Shown here in pieces: positions 8,133 through 16,572 of a stretch of DNA of 64,000 nucleotides (positions are counted from its first letter, which is position 1; each line of letters begins with the position of its first letter). The DNA comes from an uncultured Rhodopila sp. GTDB taxonomy: Bacteria > Pseudomonadota > Alphaproteobacteria > Acetobacterales > Acetobacteraceae. The notes beneath the pieces were generated by a model. It was not told where the DNA came from, did no database searches, and saw nothing but the letters and a program-made list of their open reading frames with translations. The stretch lies in contig NZ_CAJATU010000042.1 in NCBI RefSeq assembly GCF_903944925.1, positions 124,001 to 188,000 of the forward strand, in the 5' to 3' direction. The translations under genes were made by a program, and so were the position numbers.

Positions 8133-9197
8133 ATGCCCGTGTTCTCCCCCCATGCGCTGCAATCCGTCGCCCACCTGATCGCCCGCCGCATGGGCAGCGA
8201 AGAGGCGGAGGCGGCGGAAGTCGCAGATCACCTTGTGCGAGCCAACCTCGCCGGCCATGACAGCCACGGGGTCGGCATGCTGCCGCGCTATGTGCAGATG
8301 CTGCACGCGGGGCTGTTGGTGCCGAACCAGACGCCCGACACCGTTTTGGACGCCGGCCCGCTGCTGGTGATCGATGCCCGGCGCGGCTGCGGCCAGCGCA
8401 TGGCGAACGACGCCGTCCGCCGCGCCATTACGCGCGCCCGGGACATCGGCGCCTGCGTGCTGGCGTTGCGCAACGCCTCCCATATCGGCCGCATCGGCAC
8501 TTATGCGGAGCTGGCCGCGGACGCCGGCTGCGCGTTTACCGCCTTCGTCAACGTGGCGGATCATCACGACATCCAGGCGACGTGGCAGGCGGCGGAGCCT
8601 CGGCTCGGTACCAACCCGTTCTGCGCCGCGGTGCCGGGGCCGGACGGCCAGCCCGTGCTGCTGGACATGGCGACGACGACGATCGCGGCGGGCAAGGCCC
8701 GGGTTGCCTACAACAAGGGCGTGCCGGTGGCGGATGGCTGCCTGATCGATGCGGAGGGCAAGCCGACGAACGATCCCACCGGGTTCATCCGCGACCATAC
8801 CGGGGCGCTGCGGGCGTTCGGGGCGCATAAAGGCTCGGGGCTGGCGGTGATGTGCGAGATCATGGCCGCGGCCGTGGCGGGCGGCCAGGGAGCGTTCGCG
8901 CCGCCGAAGGGCGGGATTTTGAACTCCATGTTGGCGACGGTGATCGATCTGTCGAAGCTGGGCGATGCGGCGGCGATCGCGGGGGATACCCGGGCGGTGA
9001 CGGAGTACGTGAAGTCGGCGCGGCCGGCGCCCGGGTTCGACGATGTGCTGGTGCCGGGGGAACCGGAGCGGCGGCACGCGGCGGAACGGTCGGAGCGCGG
9101 GATCGAGGTGGACGACACCACGTGGCGGGACATTCGCGCTGCCGCCGAGAGCCTGGGGATTTCGACGGAGGCGTTCGATCAGGCGGCGGCCGGGTGA
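8133..9197 (+). CDS. Ldh-family NAD(P)H-dependent oxidoreductase (malate/L-lactate dehydrogenase type)
   Basis: Protein of 354 residues of the MDH/LDH-2 family (YlbC, YiaK, ComC relatives), which reduces 2-oxoacids or related substrates with NAD(P)H. Typical segments are ANLAGHDSHGVGMLPRY near residue 45, with the conserved His, NASHIGRIGTYAE, GTNPFCAAVP, and GAHKGSGLAVMCE for dinucleotide binding, then VPGEPERR near the end. The start ATG 8133 follows a CAGGTGG ribosome site. The substrate cannot be told from sequence; malate, lactate, ureidoglycolate and sulfolactate enzymes share this fold. It stands alone after the palindromic element. Confidence 0.88.
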   Translation: MPVFSPHALQSVAHLIARRMGSEEAEAAEVADHLVRANLAGHDSHGVGMLPRYVQMLHAGLLVPNQTPDTVLDAGPLLVIDARRGCGQRMANDAVRRAITRARDIGACVLALRNASHIGRIGTYAELAADAGCAFTAFVNVADHHDIQATWQAAEPRLGTNPFCAAVPGPDGQPVLLDMATTTIAAGKARVAYNKGVPVADGCLIDAEGKPTNDPTGFIRDHTGALRAFGAHKGSGLAVMCEIMAAAVAGGQGAFAPPKGGILNSMLATVIDLSKLGDAAAIAGDTRAVTEYVKSARPAPGFDDVLVPGEPERRHAAERSERGIEVDDTTWRDIRAAAESLGISTEAFDQAAAG

Positions 9198-9213
9198 GGC
9201 TGAGCGCCGCTGG

Positions 9214-9591
9214 TTATCCCGACCGCAACCATTTCTTCGCGTTGAGGCGTTTCAGCGCGCGGAAATAGGGGATGTTCGGATCGTCTGTTGTTGTCTTGCC
9301 TTGGGTGATGGCCGCGATGTGCTTGATCAGCACCGAGCCGATGGCGTGGATCGCCTCATGCCGATCGATCCCCTGGGCCATGAGCTGGCGGAGTTTTTCG
9401 CGGACGGGGAGGGCGTCGCCCTCGGCGACCTGATTCTCGATTATCGCGTGGATGATGGCGTGGAGGTCGGCGCCGGGGATCTCGATGTCCTGAGCCTCGT
9501 GGTAGTCTTCGATCATCACGATGCGCTCAGCTTCGTCGAGGGCGAGCCAGGTTTTCGGGTTGGGCGGGATCAGGGGGTCGTAGGTGTCCAT
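9214..9591 (-). CDS. Hypothetical protein, DUF1841-like
   Basis: Protein of 125 residues from ATG 9591, preceded by GGAAA. It is all-helical by appearance. The part HAIIHAIIENQVAEGD, then PVREKLRQLMAQGIDRHEAIHAIG, resembles the layout of DUF1841 proteins, where a His-rich helix pair frames a Gln-Val segment and an RHEA-x-H motif. These conserved His and Glu residues hint at a metal site, which is inference. The gene converges on the Ldh-family gene 16 bases away. A longer in-frame start at 9678 exists but adds a low-quality extension. Confidence 0.55.
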   Translation of the reverse strand: MDTYDPLIPPNPKTWLALDEAERIVMIEDYHEAQDIEIPGADLHAIIHAIIENQVAEGDALPVREKLRQLMAQGIDRHEAIHAIGSVLIKHIAAITQGKTTTDDPNIPYFRALKRLNAKKWLRSG

Positions 9592-9701
9592 GTCGGTTTT
9601 CCGGGTGGGTGGGATCGGCTGGAGTATATCCCGGGTTCTGGACGGGGTGTTGGCACCTCGGGGTTCCAGGATATCCACTTGGTTGAGAGCGGGGCTGCCG
9701 C

Positions 9702-10004
9702 TTACAGGCCGTGATGGGCTCGGATGGTGGCGGTCAGTTCGGCGCGGGTGATTTCTCCGCGGATGTAGCGGCGGGTTAGTTCGTCGGAGACCTTCCCGGG
9801 GGTGAAACCCTCAAGCCGCAGACTGGCGCGGGCGTAGTCGTCGGCGGCTTGGCAGCGGGCGCTTTCTTCTGCGGTTATACAGTTGTATGGCTCGGAGGGA
9901 TCGGGGGCTGCGTGTCTGATCACGGGGTGCTCCGGATATTCGGTATACGGTATGATCAATAGTTCGGGTACGGCCGGTGCGGAGTCCAAGTATCGCAAAG
10001 TCAT
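9702..10004 (-). CDS. Small protein with VbhA-like antitoxin domain
   Basis: Protein of 100 residues. The C-terminal half, with ARASLRLEGF, LTRRYIRGEIT and a closing AELTATIRAHHG, matches the pattern of VbhA-type antitoxin domains, which in Bartonella inhibit the Fic AMP-transferase VbhT. The N-terminal half contains EYPEHPVIRHAAP and is unlike VbhA. No Fic gene lies next to it in the window, so it is either an orphan antitoxin or a domain reused for another task. The downstream neighbour on the same strand is the DUF1841-like gene, 110 bases away. Confidence 0.55.
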   Translation of the reverse strand: MTLRYLDSAPAVPELLIIPYTEYPEHPVIRHAAPDPSEPYNCITAEESARCQAADDYARASLRLEGFTPGKVSDELTRRYIRGEITRAELTATIRAHHGL

Positions 10005-10124
10005 TAACCCCTTATCAACCTTTGGCTGCTAACTTTGGCGCTTCGGCCGGGCGGCGGCTTCCGGCGGTCTGAACTTCCGGCGACTGTTTGCCGGGCCAAG
10101 GGATTTGTGCTACAGGAGTTGCAA

Positions 10125-10442
10125 ATGCTCAAGCTTGAGTACAATGATCTGTTGTTTACTCGGACCGCTTCGGGTGTATTGCTTGACGGCGGGGTTGGCT
10201 CGGTGGAAGGCGGCGCGGTTGTGACCCGAAACGGACAGGAGGTGCCTGACGTGATTGCGAAAAAGGTTACCTCTGTTGAGGTGGACCAGGAAGCCCTTCA
10301 CCTCGCGATGGAGCGCACGGGCATCGATGACCCGGCGGAGCTTGTCGCGTTCGCCGTTGGTCTTCTGCTGGCGCCGGACCCGTCCGCGGACTTCGCGCGG
10401 GCGGCACGCGGCAGCATGCCCGGGTTCGATCTCGACATCTGA
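10125..10442 (+). CDS. VapB-like antitoxin, copy A
   Basis: The frame ends in a VapB-like segment: KKVTSVEVDQEALHLAMERT, then DPAELVAFAVGLLL and a C-terminal SMPGFDLDI. It precedes a PIN-domain gene by 12 bases, so it is read as the antitoxin. Two starts are possible. ATG 10125 has AGGAG with a 6-base spacer and gives 105 residues. GTG 10251 has AGGAGG with an 8-base spacer and gives 63 residues, close to the usual antitoxin length. Only the part after about 10262 is shared with copy B at 12155-12343, which supports the shorter form as the functional core. Confidence 0.75.
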   Translation: MLKLEYNDLLFTRTASGVLLDGGVGSVEGGAVVTRNGQEVPDVIAKKVTSVEVDQEALHLAMERTGIDDPAELVAFAVGLLLAPDPSADFARAARGSMPGFDLDI

Positions 10443-11010
10443 TCCGCTGCGGCTGTGTCGATCGATATCGCCGCGCTGAAGCGCCGGTATAAGCCGGAGC
10501 GTCAGGTCCGGCAGTTCGTGCGGCGGTCCGGCGAGGCGCTTGTCTCGGCCGCCGCGGCAACCGGGGTGCGGCGGGTGCTTGTCGATACGACCGTCTACAT
10601 TGATGAGGTGGCGGGGACTTTGCCCGCTGATGCGGCGCGCTTGCTGGATGGGGCGCTGCGGTTTCATAGCGCGTTCTGCGTTGCCGAAATCGTCTCCGGC
10701 CTGTGCCATCTGCATCCGGACAGCCGGTATTTTGATCCGGCCTGGGAGCACTATCGGCGGCTATTCTCCTCCATTCCGAGGCATCGGCTGCTGACGCCGG
10801 ACGCGGACATGCTGGCCCAGGCGGCGGTTGTGTCCGGCATCCTGGCGCGGACGCAGGGCTATGCGCGAAGGGATCGCAAGGAGCTTTTCAACGACGCGGT
10901 GATTTTTCTGACGGCCGCGAGGCTGGGTGTTCCGCTGCTGACGGCGAACCGGGATGATTTCGATCTTATCCAGCAGACGGCGGGGTGGGGGGTGTTCATC
11001 CATTACGCCG
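10262..11010 (+). repeat. Direct repeat unit A (VapB-PIN module)
   Basis: About 750 bases almost identical to 12163-12911, at an offset of 1901. The similarity starts at AAAGGTTACCTCTGTT within the antitoxin gene and fades in the last codons of the PIN gene. The pheC gene lies between the two copies. No terminal inverted repeats or target duplication are seen. Confidence 0.85.
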
Positions 11011-11024
11011 CTTTGCATCGGTAA
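10455..11024 (+). CDS. PIN-domain toxin-like protein, copy A
   Basis: Protein of 189 residues from GTG 10455, 12 bases after the antitoxin stop. About 40 N-terminal residues are basic and helical. Then comes a PIN domain with D44 in VLVDTTVY, E78 in FCVAEIVSG, an acidic pair in KELFNDAVIFLTA, and LLTANRDDFDLI near the end. These are the metal-binding residues of PIN ribonucleases. It is longer than a standard VapC because of the N-terminal extension. No ribosome site precedes the GTG, so translation is probably coupled to the antitoxin. A near-identical copy lies at 12356-12925. Confidence 0.82.
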   Translation: MSIDIAALKRRYKPERQVRQFVRRSGEALVSAAAATGVRRVLVDTTVYIDEVAGTLPADAARLLDGALRFHSAFCVAEIVSGLCHLHPDSRYFDPAWEHYRRLFSSIPRHRLLTPDADMLAQAAVVSGILARTQGYARRDRKELFNDAVIFLTAARLGVPLLTANRDDFDLIQQTAGWGVFIHYAALHR

Positions 11025-11245
11025 CCGCTTTGGGGCGCCGGCGCCGGGGGCAGCAGAACGTGCCCTTCCACAGCAGGCACGACGACGCGGACTTGAGGGT
11101 CGGGCATCTGCGAGGGTAGCTTCAGGCCCGGCCTCGTCTCAGAGCAACAACAACCGCCCCGTGTTGAAAGCGCGGTTCGCTGGCGGTAGTCATCGACGCG
11201 CGTCATTTCGGCGCGGGCGCTTTCTACCCTCGGCAGGAACACCAC

Positions 11246-12067
11246 ATGACCTTCGCCCTCTCGCGGCGGCTCCCCGCCCGCCGGCTTCGCAGCTTTCCCG
11301 GCGCCGCCGCACTGGCATGGCTGCTCTTCGCCGGCAGCACCGCGCCGGCCGGGGCCGGGACGCCGTCTGTGCTCGACACCATCGCCAAATCCGGCACGCT
11401 TCGCGTCGGCCTGACCGAAGATTATCGCCCGTTCTCGATCGCCGACGCCTCCGGCGCTGTCGAGGGCATCGACGTCGACATGGCGAACAGCCTCGCCAGG
11501 TCGCTCGGCGTGAAGCTGGAGATCGTCAAGACCAGTTGGCCGGGGCTGAGATTCGATCTTGAGGCGGATAAGTTCGATATCGCCATGGGTGGGATCACCA
11601 TCACCCTCGACCGCCAAAGGATCGGCCTGTTCTCCACCCCGGTCTTCTCCAGCGGCAAGACGCCGATCACCCGTTGCGCGGAGGCGACGAGATACCAGAG
11701 CCTGGCGAAGATCGACCAGCCGGGCGTGCGCGTCATCGTCAATCCGGGCGGCACCAATGAACGCTTCGACAAGGCGCACTTGCAGCAGGCCACGCTTGTT
11801 CCGTGGCCGGACAACGCAACCATCTTTGACGCGCTGGCCGGGGGCAAAGCCGATGTGATGATCACCGATGCCGTCGAGACCAGGCTGCAGGCGAAGCTGC
11901 ACCCCGGCGTGCTCTGCCCGGTGCATCCGGACGCCCCGTTCGATCATTCGGAACTGGCCTACTGGATGCCGCGCGACGTGATCTTCACCGCTTATGTCGA
12001 TCAGTGGCTGAACCTGCTCAATCTCACCGGCGAGCATCAGGCGATCCTTGCCCGATGGCTGCCTTAG
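11246..12067 (+). CDS. pheC: Cyclohexadienyl (arogenate/prephenate) dehydratase, periplasmic
   Basis: Protein of 273 residues with a long signal peptide (hydrophobic part about 18-38). The mature part has the solute-binding fold: VLDTIAKSGTLRVGLTEDYRPF, then TSWPGLRFDLEADKFDIAMGG, NPGGTNERF, GKADVMITDAVETRLQ and YVDQWLNLLN. These segments match PheC of Pseudomonas closely, including SGKTPITRC and HPDAPFD. PheC converts prephenate to phenylpyruvate or arogenate to phenylalanine in the periplasm. An amino-acid binding protein is the alternative, but no ABC permease is adjacent. ATG 11246 follows AGGAA. The gene is enclosed by the two copies of the VapB-PIN module. Confidence 0.85.
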   Translation: MTFALSRRLPARRLRSFPGAAALAWLLFAGSTAPAGAGTPSVLDTIAKSGTLRVGLTEDYRPFSIADASGAVEGIDVDMANSLARSLGVKLEIVKTSWPGLRFDLEADKFDIAMGGITITLDRQRIGLFSTPVFSSGKTPITRCAEATRYQSLAKIDQPGVRVIVNPGGTNERFDKAHLQQATLVPWPDNATIFDALAGGKADVMITDAVETRLQAKLHPGVLCPVHPDAPFDHSELAYWMPRDVIFTAYVDQWLNLLNLTGEHQAILARWLP

Positions 12068-12154
12068 ACCATCGGGATTTCGATCAGGTTCGGCCGATTC
12101 GAGGCTGTGCCGTTCTTCACGGCGCCGTCGAAGAAGCCGGGGTGGCGCATTGTC

Positions 12155-12343
12155 GTGGCCGTAAAGGTTACCTCTGTTACGGTGGACCGGGAAGCGCTTC
12201 ACCTCGCGATGGAGCGCACGGGCATCGATGACCCGGCGGAGCTTGTTGCGTTCGCTGTCGGCCTGCTGCTGGCGCCGGATCCGTCCGCGGACTTCGCGCG
12301 GGCGACACGCGGCAGCATGCCCGGGTTCGACCTCGACATCTGA
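12155..12343 (+). CDS. VapB-like antitoxin, copy B
   Basis: Second copy of the antitoxin core. From GTG 12155 it gives 62 residues beginning VAVKVTSVTVDREALHLAME, nearly identical to copy A after its first five residues. An upstream in-frame GTG at 12107 would add 16 residues without similarity to copy A. The stop codon lies 12 bases before the PIN gene, the same spacing as in copy A. Whether it still has its own promoter is unclear, as the duplication begins inside the gene. Confidence 0.72.
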   Translation: MAVKVTSVTVDREALHLAMERTGIDDPAELVAFAVGLLLAPDPSADFARATRGSMPGFDLDI

Positions 12344-12911
12344 TCCGCTGCGGCCGTGTCGATCGATATCGCCGCGCTGAAGCGCCGGTGCAAGCCGGAG
12401 CGTCAGGTCCGGCAGTTCGTTCGGCGGTCCGGCGAGGCGCTTGTCTCGGCCGCCTCGGCAACCGGCTTGAGGCGGGTGCTTGTCGATACGACGGTCTATA
12501 TCCATGAGGTCGCGGGGACGTTGCCCGCTGATGCGACTCGCTTACTGGATGGGGCACTGCGCTTCCATAGCGCGTTCTGCATCGCCGAGATCGTCTCCAG
12601 CCTGTGCGATCTGCATCCGGGTAGCCGGTATTTCGATCCGGCCCGGGAGTATTATCGGCGGCTGTTCTCCTCTATTTCAAGGCATCGGCTGCTGACCCCG
12701 GACGCAGACATCCTGGCGCAGGCGGCGGTTGTTTCGGGCACCCTGGCGCGGACGCAGGGCTATGCGCGGCGGGATCGCAAGGAACTTTTCAACGACGCGG
12801 TGATCTATCTGACGGCCGCGAGGCTGGGGGTTCCGCTGCTGACGGCGAACCGGGATGATTTCGATCTTATCCAGCAGGCGGCAGAGTGGGGTATGTTCAT
12901 CTATTATGTCG
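12163..12911 (+). repeat. Direct repeat unit B (VapB-PIN module)
   Basis: Second copy of the repeat described at 10262-11010. Base differences are scattered and both coding frames stay open, which means the duplication is not brand new but both copies are still maintained. Confidence 0.85.
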
Positions 12912-12925
12912 CGGCAGACCAGTAG
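12356..12925 (+). CDS. PIN-domain toxin-like protein, copy B
   Basis: Protein of 189 residues, a paralogue of the gene at 10455-11024, with the same GTG start context and the same acidic residues (VLVDTTVY, FCIAEIVSS, KELFNDAVIYLTA, LLTANRDDFDLI). Differences are mostly conservative. The C-terminus diverges after QQAAEWG. Both toxins could be counteracted by either antitoxin, since the antitoxin cores are nearly the same, but this is inference. Confidence 0.82.
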   Translation: MSIDIAALKRRCKPERQVRQFVRRSGEALVSAASATGLRRVLVDTTVYIHEVAGTLPADATRLLDGALRFHSAFCIAEIVSSLCDLHPGSRYFDPAREYYRRLFSSISRHRLLTPDADILAQAAVVSGTLARTQGYARRDRKELFNDAVIYLTAARLGVPLLTANRDDFDLIQQAAEWGMFIYYVAADQ

Positions 12926-13156
12926 GGAACCCCACGGGTGTCGATGGACCACGCACACCATGCCCTTGCCCCGGGACTGAGCCCAATCTTGATCGCTTCC
13001 AAACAGGGCGTAGTGCTAAGCAAACGGCAAAATCATCGCCGCAAAACATTTTTATGTTTTTTTCCTTGCTTTGTGTGCCGGGAGCAGATAGCCATGTGTC
13101 TGTGAACCACGCGACCGTTGCGACTGGTTTGCTGGGATATACCGTGGAGCAAATAC
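12926..13156. other. Intergenic region upstream of the repressor gene, with A+T-rich hairpin
   Basis: The base composition changes here from GC-rich to A+T-rich. At 13043-13060 the arms AAAACAT and ATGTTTT enclose TTTT and are followed by more T residues. This could end transcription of the preceding PIN gene or be an operator for the repressor-like gene at 13157. No gene is seen. Confidence 0.45.
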
Positions 13157-13903
13157 ATGACTGAAAACGACGACCGAAAAGCCGGGCGCTCCGAGCGCAG
13201 CCGTCGAGCCTTAAAACAAGCACTAGATATTGCAGGGATGACGCCGACCATGGCTGCTCGCGGAGCGGGATTCAAGACCCCAAATACCATTTATAATTTT
13301 CTCAAAGGAAGATCAGATAGTCTATCGCAGAATACATTGGAACGGTTATCAGAGGTTATTCCAGGGGCGTCTTTAGCATCTCTCACTGGTTTGGAGCCGT
13401 TTGACGCTGTGGTTCCAGCACACTCTTATGTTTCAGTACGGGCCGCGATAACTGCCGGGCTATGGCAGCCTGCATTTGATCTTCCGTATCAACAACAATA
13501 CCAAGTTCCAATGCCCGTAACCAAGGATCAGCAAGCCGCAGGAGTGTTCGGTGTTGAAGTCCGAGAGCCCGGTGCTGAGAAGAAATTTCGTGCTGGTAGC
13601 ATTTTACTCTGCTTACCTATACATGCCTACGAAGACCATTTACTGAACGGTGATTGGGTAATCTTGCAGCGGATTGTCGCGGGAAAGGTTGAGCTAACTG
13701 TGCGCGAACTAGAATTGCAGGCTAACGAAGCTTGGCTCTGGCTGCGGTCAACCCACCACGAACATCAGGTGCCGATCCGAATGCCGTTCATTCCGGGTCA
13801 ATTGCCTCGGCCGTGGAGTGATGAAAACTCAAAACTCAGCATCGCGGCTATTGTCGTTGGCGCATACATTCCATTGGTAAGGCATCGTGCCAGCACGCGA
13901 TGA
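13157..13903 (+). CDS. Phage-repressor-like HTH protein with S24-like C-terminal domain
   Basis: Protein of 248 residues from ATG 13157 (GGAGC 7 bases upstream). An XRE-like helix-turn-helix spans about residues 10-65 (SRRALKQALDIAGM, NTIYNFLKGRSDSLSQNTLE). The C-terminal half has strands like a LexA/CI S24 domain (FGVEVREPG, AGSILLCLP, NGDWVILQRI), but the usual GDSM serine motif is not visible, so it is probably not self-cleaving. The gene is visibly richer in A+T than its neighbours and uses A/T-ending codons, which suggests transfer from a phage or plasmid. No other phage gene is near. It probably binds DNA in its own promoter region. Confidence 0.75.
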   Translation: MTENDDRKAGRSERSRRALKQALDIAGMTPTMAARGAGFKTPNTIYNFLKGRSDSLSQNTLERLSEVIPGASLASLTGLEPFDAVVPAHSYVSVRAAITAGLWQPAFDLPYQQQYQVPMPVTKDQQAAGVFGVEVREPGAEKKFRAGSILLCLPIHAYEDHLLNGDWVILQRIVAGKVELTVRELELQANEAWLWLRSTHHEHQVPIRMPFIPGQLPRPWSDENSKLSIAAIVVGAYIPLVRHRASTR

Positions 13904-13975
13904 TAGCGACCCTCCGGTCGCGCCGCCGATGTCGAGTCGAAGACGGTCAGCGTATACGTCTCTTGCTTGAGTCAG

Positions 13976-14017
13976 CATTGCTTGGATGGCGGCGCTGCGC
14001 TCGCCATCCAAGCAATG
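13976..14017. repeat. Perfect 16-bp inverted repeat downstream of the repressor gene
   Basis: The arms CATTGCTTGGATGGCG (13976-13991) and CGCCATCCAAGCAATG (14002-14017) enclose a 10-base loop. There is no T-run. The GGATGGCG core resembles part of the dispersed palindromes elsewhere in the window. It may work as a bidirectional terminator between the repressor gene and the convergent gene at 14152. The rest of 13904-14151 shows nothing else. Confidence 0.6.
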
Positions 14018-14151
14018 ACCGTGCCGATGCATCGGCCTCAATGCGAACCGGTATAAATATTCTGGAGTTCACGTATTTTGCCTACAGATCGTGATTGTAG
14101 CGCGCAAGGTAGCCAATTTGACGCGGAAGGCACCCGGATTTGACAAGCGGA

Positions 14152-15255
14152 TCATGAGGGATAACTCAAGTCCCCCCTCACCCCCTCCAAAGCCCCCCAA
14201 TCAAACCCCACCCCGTGCCCCGGCCGCTCCGGTGCCACCGCGCATCCATCAACAACCACAAGCGGCTGCGCAATAAACCGATCCAGCCCGAACCCGTGCA
14301 CCTCCAGAAACGACCGGTTCGGCAGCGCCGCCAGCAGATGCACCGTCAGATCGTGCGCCCCATGCGAGGTCACCGGCAGATTGAACGCCTCCGCCAGATG
14401 AGCAACCTTCATGAACACTGTGATGCCGCCGCAGTTCGTCACGTCCGGCTCCGGGAACGTCACCCCGCCCGCCGCGATCATCTGGGTGAACTCATGCAGC
14501 GTATGCAGGTTCTCCCCCGTCGCTATCGGCACCCCGCCCTCCCGCACGATCCGGGCATGGCCGGCGACGTCGTCCGGGATCGTCGGCTCCTCCAGCCACG
14601 TCAGCCCAAACGCCCGCAGCGCCCGGGCGGCAGCGATCGACTGGTCCACCGTCCAGCGCATATTGGCATCCGCCATCAGCGGGAAATCCTCGCCCAGATG
14701 CGCGCGCATCGCCCGCACCCGGGCCACATCCTCCGACAGCCGCACCCGGCCGACTTTCATCTTGATGGCGCGGAAGCCGCGCTCCAAAAACCCGTCGGTC
14801 TGCGCCAGCAGCGCGTCCAGCGTGAACTCCAGGTCGATGCCGCCGGCATAGCACGGCACGCGCGGATCGAAGCCGCCCAGCAGCCGCCACAGCGACACCC
14901 CCAGCCGCCGCGCCTTCAAATCCCACAGCGCGATGTCGCAGGCCGAGACGGCCAGACTGACCGAGCCGCCGCGCCCGCCGTAATGCAGCGTCCACCACAT
15001 GCGGGTCCACAGCGCCTCGATCGCGTCCGCGTCCGAGCCGAGCAGCACGGGGCGCAACCCCTGGTCGATCAGCGCATGCACCGCCGCGCCGCCGACCCCT
15101 GTGGTGTAGGTATCGCCGACGCCCTCCGCCCCGTCGCCGTCGCGCAGACGGACGGTGACCAGCTCGAAATGCGTCATCGTGCCGTGGGTGGAATCGGACA
15201 GCGGCACCGGCAGTTCGATGCGATACAGCGCGGTGTCGAGCGTCGCGATCGGCAT
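14152..15255 (-). CDS. Enolase-superfamily protein (mandelate racemase / muconate lactonizing type)
   Basis: Protein of 367 residues from ATG 15255, with AGGAGG upstream. It has the N-terminal capping domain and a barrel with the catalytic set: a KxK motif in AIKMKVG, metal ligands D in MADANMRW, E in WLEEPT and E in ATGENLH, and a late His in TSHGAHD. These enzymes take a proton next to a carboxylate; most bacterial members with this His dehydrate or racemise sugar acids. The exact substrate is not evident. It is transcribed away from the glycosyltransferase gene, with 70 bases between the starts. Confidence 0.87.
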   Translation of the reverse strand: MPIATLDTALYRIELPVPLSDSTHGTMTHFELVTVRLRDGDGAEGVGDTYTTGVGGAAVHALIDQGLRPVLLGSDADAIEALWTRMWWTLHYGGRGGSVSLAVSACDIALWDLKARRLGVSLWRLLGGFDPRVPCYAGGIDLEFTLDALLAQTDGFLERGFRAIKMKVGRVRLSEDVARVRAMRAHLGEDFPLMADANMRWTVDQSIAAARALRAFGLTWLEEPTIPDDVAGHARIVREGGVPIATGENLHTLHEFTQMIAAGGVTFPEPDVTNCGGITVFMKVAHLAEAFNLPVTSHGAHDLTVHLLAALPNRSFLEVHGFGLDRFIAQPLVVVDGCAVAPERPGHGVGFDWGALEGVRGDLSYPS

Positions 15256-15325
15256 GGGCGGGGTCCTCCTGTTGGTTTTCCCCCAGCCTGCGCGTGCGGC
15301 GGCAGCTTGCCAACTGAGACCCGGC

Positions 15326-16450
15326 ATGTCAGACGCCGCAACCCGGATGCCAGCGCCCCTCCCCTTCCTCGTCTACCGCGACCGCATCGGCGCCCCGTCC
15401 GAGATCGGCTTTCTCCGCCGCCAGTATATCGGGTTCGCACGGCTGCATCCGGTGTGGACAGGGCGGACGGTGCTGCCGGGTGCGGCGGATATCGGCGGCG
15501 ACGTGATCAGGCTGGGGGGCGACTCGCCGCTCGGCCCGCTGCGCCGACTGCTGTTCCGCCACGCCGGCCATGCACCGCCGATGAACATCTCCGGTCTCGC
15601 GCCCGTGCTGCACGCCCAGTTCGCCCGAGGCGGCGCCCTGGCGCTGCCGCTGGCCCGGGCGCTGAACCTGCGGATGGTCGTCACCCTGCACGGCGGCGAC
15701 GTCAGCAAGCAGAAGAACTGGCGCGGCACCGTGCTGGCGCAACGCTGGCCGGCGTTAACACGCGAAACCGCCCGCTTCGTCTGCGTCTCCGCCGCGGTGG
15801 CCGAGATTGCCGCCGCCCGCGGCGTGCCGTCACACAAACTGACGGTCCTGCCCATCGGCGTGGAAATCCCCGATCACCCGCCGCCCGAGCGCCAGCCGGC
15901 GGCCCACCTGTTCGTCGGCCGCTTCGTCGAGAAAAAGGGCATCCTGGTCATCGCCGACGCCATCCGCCGGCTGCGCGCCCAAGGCGACCCGACCCCGCTG
16001 GTCTGTGTCGGCGACGGCCCGCTGCGCCCGGTGCTGGAGGCTCTGGCGCGGGACACTCCGGGCGTTACCCTCACCGGCTGGCTGCCGCCGGACGCCGTCC
16101 GCGCCTGTATGCAGGACGCCGTCTCCCTGCTCGTGCCCAGCATCATCGCCCGCGGCGGCGACGCCGAGGGCCTGCCCAGCGTCATCCCCGAAGCCATGGC
16201 GCAGGGCTGCCCGGTCATCGGCTCGGAGCAGGGCGGCATCGCCGAAGCGATCCGGCATGAACAGACAGGATTGTTGGTCGCCCCGGGCGACGCCGCCGCG
16301 TTAGCCAACGCTATGCGGCGGATGACCCCCGGCCTGAGGAAAAGCCTCGGCGCCAGCGGCTTCGCCTATGCGGCGGAAGCGCTCAACGCCCGGATTCAAT
16401 CGGCGAAGCTGGAGGCGCTACTGCTGGCAGCCTCGGACGCGGCAGGTTAG
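15326..16450 (+). CDS. GT4-family glycosyltransferase
   Basis: Protein of 374 residues from ATG 15326. The N-terminal Rossmann domain contains [13 protein letters not shown] and [12 protein letters not shown]. The C-terminal domain has the GT4 pattern: [43 protein letters not shown], then [18 protein letters not shown] and the nucleotide-sugar-binding EAI. It transfers a sugar from an activated donor, probably to a polysaccharide or lipid at the inner membrane. No other cell-surface gene is adjacent. Its stop codon overlaps the stop codon of rpmJ on the other strand (shared TTAG). Confidence 0.9.
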   Translation: MSDAATRMPAPLPFLVYRDRIGAPSEIGFLRRQYIGFARLHPVWTGRTVLPGAADIGGDVIRLGGDSPLGPLRRLLFRHAGHAPPMNISGLAPVLHAQFARGGALALPLARALNLRMVVTLHGGDVSKQKNWRGTVLAQRWPALTRETARFVCVSAAVAEIAAARGVPSHKLTVLPIGVEIPDHPPPERQPAAHLFVGRFVEKKGILVIADAIRRLRAQGDPTPLVCVGDGPLRPVLEALARDTPGVTLTGWLPPDAVRACMQDAVSLLVPSIIARGGDAEGLPSVIPEAMAQGCPVIGSEQGGIAEAIRHEQTGLLVAPGDAAALANAMRRMTPGLRKSLGASGFAYAAEALNARIQSAKLEALLLAASDAAG

Positions 16451-16572
16451 CCCTGCCGGCACTTCATGCGCGGGTTCTTCTTGTTGATCACGTAGACGCG
16501 TCCACGGCGGCGCACCACGCGGCAGTTCTTATCGCGAACCTTGGCGGAACGCAGGCTGTTACGGACTCTCAT
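16447..16572 (-). CDS. rpmJ: 50S ribosomal protein L36 (zinc-free type)
   Basis: On the minus strand, ATG 16572 opens a 41-codon frame with the sequence [20 protein letters not shown], then the basic [19 protein letters not shown]. This is the alphaproteobacterial L36 pattern without the four Zn ligands of the other L36 class. L36 sits in the 50S subunit. The last codon and stop overlap the 3' end of the convergent glycosyltransferase gene by 4 bases. The argC gene runs divergently 137 bases away, so a promoter for each lies in 16573-16709. Confidence 0.96.
   Translation of the reverse strand: MRVRNSLRSAKVRDKNCRVVRRRGRVYVINKKNPRMKCRQG

Noticed and set aside
11003-12505. 500-codon minus-strand frame over pheC and the second antitoxin
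   Set aside because: Shadow frame. A short stretch reading LKLPSQMPDPQVRVVVP looks protein-like but has no start signal and lies in a gap.
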